The notes beneath the pieces are model-generated. The model was not told the DNA's origin. It made no database searches and worked only from the letters and a program-made list of their open reading frames with translations. This document shows, piece by piece, positions 5,586 to 6,703 of a stretch of 6,703 bases of DNA (its first letter is position 1; every line of letters starts with the position of its first letter). This stretch comes from Gammaproteobacteria bacterium (GTDB taxonomy: Bacteria; Pseudomonadota; Gammaproteobacteria; Thiohalospirales; Thiohalospiraceae), in contig DRMK01000282.1 in NCBI GenBank assembly GCA_011322575.1, forward strand, positions 1-6,703, in the 5' to 3' direction. A program made the position numbers and the translations under genes.

Positions 5586-6703
5586 CAATCCTCCTCCTGG
5601 GTCATGAAGCGGGCGATGAAACCACCTCCCAGGCGCAATCCAGGCCGCGGGACCGGCCTGCCATTCTCCCGGACGAAGGGACGGCATGCGCCCAGGAGCC
5701 GGTCGATGCAGCGCTCCGCCTCCTCCAGCGTCGTATCCCGCTCCCGGCTCTGCAGGTATTCGGCAACCAGCAGCCGTTTTCGATCGATATCATCTGGCCC
5801 ATCCTGGACGCTGTCGAGAAATCCGTATCGATCGCGCATCTTGTGAAAGAAGCCTCTCGAAAACCGGCCTTCAGCCATCTCCCGCACCAGTTGCTCGAGC
5901 CCTGTGTCCGGGTGGCCGGTCTCCCACGGATTCACCCATTGGGCGGTTACTCCGGAAGGTTTGAGCACCGCGACGGCCAGCGAGTCGCGCCCGTTGGCAT
6001 CCTTGGCGATATCATCGAGTTGATGGTGCGCCTCACGGATTACTCCCTGCAGGGGATACTGGTGGTGGGCAAGGATGATGGCACATGAGGCCGTGGCCTC
6101 TTCGATCCCGCGGCCGGCAAAACGCTCCCCGTAGAGTGTCCGGAGGGCCGCGGCGCAGCCAAGCGCCTTGTCCATGGGCAGCAATGCGAGCACGTCATCC
6201 CCACCGGCATAGATGGTGACGCCATCCCATTGCGCGACGGTTCCGGAAACGCCTCCGGTGAATTCCAGCAACGCCCTGGAGATCTCGTCCGGCGCATGCT
6301 CGCGCAGCAACCTGCCGAGCCGATCACCATCCATCAGCAGCAGGGCGTAGTAGGAGCGGGCTGTCCGGTTCACATCACCATTCAGGCGCCGCAGCGCCCC
6401 GGCAAGCCGTTCCCTCGCCTCCCTGTCCGGATCGTCGTCGAATCCGGCGGAGCGTCGATCGCTCAGATAGAGGGTACGATGATTCTTCAGCGCATGAGGA
6501 TGCAACAGATCGCCATCCAGATCATCCAGTTTGGCCCCCGTCCCTATGGGGATCCCGTGCAGCGCCTCCAGGCACCGTATTTTGACCGCCCGCTCACTGG
6601 CGAGTTTGCGGAAGATGGATTTTTTCACCGTATCACTGACCGTCTCCGCATAGCTGCGCAACTTCTCAGTATGGTCCAGACTGCGGGCGATGTGCTCGAG
6701 CCA
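5585..6703 (-). CDS. cmr2: Cmr2 (Cas10 of type III-B), C-terminal cyclase half; 5' end outside window
   Basis: The frame is open from the window edge (first codon TGG at 6701-6703) to TGA at 5585, giving 373 codons including the stop (372 residues). A TTG at 6661 is internal, not a start. This is the second Palm and C-terminal domain of Cas10. LLMDGDRLGRLL (about 122-133 of the visible part) is the conserved Asp-Gly-Asp-x-Leu-Gly strand, and IYAGGDDVLALLP holds the GGDD cyclase motif at 167-170 (nt 6194-6205). AHHQYPL at 213-218 and DIAKDANGRDSLA at 231-243 are also typical of Cmr2. The intact GGDD predicts synthesis of cyclic oligoadenylate once target RNA binds, which fits the membrane and Csx3-like genes downstream. 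The N-terminal HD nuclease domain and first Palm are not in the window, so DNase capacity cannot be judged. Confidence 0.95.
   Translation of the reverse strand, partial: WLEHIARSLDHTEKLRSYAETVSDTVKKSIFRKLASERAVKIRCLEALHGIPIGTGAKLDDLDGDLLHPHALKNHRTLYLSDRRSAGFDDDPDREARERLAGALRRLNGDVNRTARSYYALLLMDGDRLGRLLREHAPDEISRALLEFTGGVSGTVAQWDGVTIYAGGDDVLALLPMDKALGCAAALRTLYGERFAGRGIEEATASCAIILAHHQYPLQGVIREAHHQLDDIAKDANGRDSLAVAVLKPSGVTAQWVNPWETGHPDTGLEQLVREMAEGRFSRGFFHKMRDRYGFLDSVQDGPDDIDRKRLLVAEYLQSRERDTTLEEAERCIDRLLGACRPFVRENGRPVPRPGLRLGGGFIARFMTQEED
5589..5598 (-). promoter_or_regulatory. Ribosome binding site of cmr3
   Basis: AGGAGGAGGA on the minus strand lies at the very end of cmr2, three bases before the cmr3 ATG, with a consensus AGGAGG at a usable spacing. 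It decides the cmr3 start and supports coupling across the TGATG junction. Confidence 0.7.

Noticed and set aside
1..6703. CRISPR array
   Set aside because: No regularly spaced direct repeats of 25-40 bases are seen on reading through the window.

Overview
The window is one co-directional block on the minus strand: the 3' part of a type III-B (Cmr) CRISPR-Cas operon followed by accessory and adaptation genes. Reading along transcription (high to low coordinates) the order is cmr2/cas10 (5' end outside the window), cmr3, cmr4, cmr5, cmr6, a two-helix membrane protein resembling Csx23, a very short Csx3-like protein, and a reverse transcriptase that runs off the window edge just as a Cas1 domain appears to begin. 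I see no credible plus-strand gene, no CRISPR repeats, no tRNA/rRNA and no insertion sequence. GC is high (mostly about 55-65% by hand counts of sample lines, falling to about 45-50% in places around the accessory genes), and the proteins look proteobacterial, most like gammaproteobacterial Cmr/RT-Cas1 loci. The genus cannot be told from this sequence.

Region by region: 5585-6703 holds the cyclase half of Cmr2 with an intact GGDD motif, so the complex should be able to make cyclic oligoadenylate (cOA). 2168-5585 holds cmr3-cmr6, packed with 1-11 nt overlaps or a 13 nt gap. Cmr4 keeps the Asp at position 26 that cuts target RNA in characterised Cmr4 proteins. 1413-2111 (membrane protein) and 1187-1429 (Csx3-like) overlap by 17 nt and look like an effector / off-switch pair. 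1-1133 is the reverse transcriptase with a complete catalytic core (FADD box), a linker of about 70 residues, and the first residues of a probable Cas1.

Proposed working model (inference): RT-Cas1 captures spacers, possibly from RNA; the Cmr complex recognises matching transcripts, cuts them with Cmr4 and makes cOA with Cmr2; cOA opens or perturbs the membrane effector; the Csx3-like protein binds or degrades cOA to end the response. Two points deserve most attention. First, the Csx3-like gene lacks the usual DPR active-site motif and ends at an in-frame TGA, after which the same frame continues for 17 codons and stops exactly at the RT start in a TGATG junction. Second, a cOA-responsive membrane effector and an RT-Cas1 lie in a single apparent transcription unit. 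No cmr1, cas6 or cas2 is visible in the window.
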